Source: Promethearchaeota archaeon (GTDB lineage Archaea > Asgardarchaeota > Lokiarchaeia > Sigyniarchaeales > SOKP01). Taken from it: a stretch of 40,588 nucleotides of DNA. The notes beneath the pieces are model-generated. The model was not told where the DNA came from, did no database searches, and was given only the letters and a program-made list of their open reading frames with translations. How positions within the stretch are numbered: the first letter of the stretch is position 1; every line of letters starts with the position of its first letter. The stretch lies in NCBI GenBank assembly GCA_004375715.1, contig SOKP01000139.1, positions 1 to 40,588 on the forward strand. The letters are read 5' to 3'. Position numbers and translations under genes: made by a program. Of the stretch, positions 39,630 through 40,588 are shown one piece after another.

Positions 39630-40588
39630 TTAATTATCTAATCTTACACTTGTACTTCCATAAATCTTTATATGAGTACCGTAGATCCAATCAATATCAC
39701 CATTTTCTCCACTTGGTGAGTAACCATAATCCTTATATAAATTATGAGTATTGATGTAACTAATTGTTGCTTGATATACTGTTTTGTCAGATTGACATAA
39801 ATCGTACCAAAAGTCTCCAGTAAACTCATCGTTATGCTTTCCTGGAACGTCTACAGTGGCACCTACAAAGGCTGCAGCCCCATAATCTACAAAAGCTTTT
39901 GCCATATGAGGGATACCATCATTACCCGAATAACCATGGCAAACCGTAGCATGAATTATCATATCGTAGGGATATACATCTACTTCTATATCATATAATG
40001 GATCATAATCATGATACCAAAGAGCTTCAATTTCGCTCGGATAGATATATTCATACACCCAATGACCAAAGATCCACCAATCAATAACCCAATATCTTCG
40101 AATATACCAAGCAGTATTCAGTGCTGGACTGCCTTCTGCATACACAGCATAAGCTTTAATGTCATGAACATAACCATGTCCTCCTTCAATAAGATCTCGA
40201 TTGTAAAATTGGAGGTCATTTTTTACTTGAGCTTCTGTTGGGGTTCTCCTATAAATGCCATAATCTATTTCAGTATATGGTTCCCAATAATCATCTGGTA
40301 AATCTTCCGCGAGATTAACTATAGAATAATCAGAGCACTCATGTGCGAGACCATATTGCGTACATGATATTGAGCGAGTAGTTTCAATTTCTTCTTTTTC
40401 GTTGTTTTGATAAACACTTATGCTAGAGCTTTGAAAATCTTTTAATGATTGGATCATATTCTCAAGACTATTTGTTTGAGTATTTCCTACAACGTTTAAA
40501 TGGACAACTTCAATTTGTTGATTCAAATAGGGATCGAATGACTTATGTCCTTTAGAAATTAAACCATTATAACAATATTGAGAATCTC
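39630..40588 (-). CDS. Large secreted protein with possible gingipain/caspase-type fold, 5' end cut by window edge
   Basis: The track starts it at TTG 40526, but the frame stays open to the window end (...YCYNGLISKGHKSFDPYLNQQIE), so about 319 residues are present and the start is outside. The C-terminal part has MIIHATVCHGYSGNDG, then a helix AKAFVDYGAAAFVGATVDVPGKHNDEFTGDFW and TVYQATISYINTHN. A strand ending in a Cys-His-Gly motif, followed by an 'AFVGAT' strand, resembles clan CD proteases such as gingipain (C25). The many Trp/Tyr in the middle (YIRRYWVIDWWIFGHWVYEY) are unusual. Identification is tentative; a non-catalytic surface domain is possible. Confidence 0.5.
   Translation of the reverse strand, partial: DSQYCYNGLISKGHKSFDPYLNQQIEVVHLNVVGNTQTNSLENMIQSLKDFQSSSISVYQNNEKEEIETTRSISCTQYGLAHECSDYSIVNLAEDLPDDYWEPYTEIDYGIYRRTPTEAQVKNDLQFYNRDLIEGGHGYVHDIKAYAVYAEGSPALNTAWYIRRYWVIDWWIFGHWVYEYIYPSEIEALWYHDYDPLYDIEVDVYPYDMIIHATVCHGYSGNDGIPHMAKAFVDYGAAAFVGATVDVPGKHNDEFTGDFWYDLCQSDKTVYQATISYINTHNLYKDYGYSPSGENGDIDWIYGTHIKIYGSTSVRLDN

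Overview
The window looks like a low-GC archaeal chromosome, most likely an Asgard archaeon of the Lokiarchaeia type. Archaeal/eukaryotic ribosomal proteins (L32e, L19e, S4e-like, archaeal L18, S5, L30, L6), a TFB-like factor, archaeal late-cobalamin genes and a tRNA intron with a canonical bulge-helix-bulge (BHB) fold place it in Archaea. An archaeal selenocysteine system (SepSecS, tRNA-Sec, SelB) beside a Roadblock/LC7 protein points to Asgard. This assignment is inference from gene content; no database was searched.

Layout. (1) 1-6 kb, selenocysteine: partial SepSecS, directly downstream of a tRNA-Sec gene that appears to carry two introns, then two tandem Nudix hydrolases, a zinc-ribbon coiled-coil protein, SelB and a Roadblock protein. 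(2) 6.5-9.9 kb: small membrane or secreted proteins, decaying DUF4430-like genes and a 3' fragment of the L15 gene. (3) 10.1-22.4 kb, cobalamin island: a nine-gene minus-strand operon (BtuF-BtuC-BtuD, CobD, a Cys-rich protein, CbiP, CbiB, CobS, CobY-like) and a plus-strand CobT-HAD pair. Both have the same 61-bp element upstream, and a TPR protein lies between them. The genes import a corrinoid and complete the nucleotide loop; corrin-ring genes are absent. (4) 22.7-27.05 kb: the distal part of the spc ribosomal operon (S8-L6-L32e-L19e-L18-S5-L30-L15). S8 is interrupted by a 29-nt hairpin-forming segment that fits an archaeal BHB intron. (5) 27.2-36.9 kb: a block of non-ribosomal genes inside the spc operon. 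It holds a 1360-aa acidic/coiled-coil GIY-YIG protein, a HerA/VirB4-like ATPase, an M50-like membrane protease, a divergent TFB and small membrane proteins. Four transcription units share a TTTTTCC+TATA promoter motif. (6) 36.9-38.1 kb: an 87%-identical copy of the first 63 nt of S8, then S14, L5 and an N-terminally truncated S4e. (7) 38.2-40.6 kb: remnants, a PEMT/ICMT-like methyltransferase and an edge-truncated secreted protein with a possible clan CD protease fold.

The strongest leads are the apparent mRNA intron in rpS8, the doubly interrupted tRNA-Sec with a T-loop intron, the 10-kb block with its own TFB and promoter type (HerA-like ATPase plus giant GIY-YIG protein), the duplicated ribosomal-gene fragments at the edges of both islands, and the 61-bp cobalamin-associated regulatory element.
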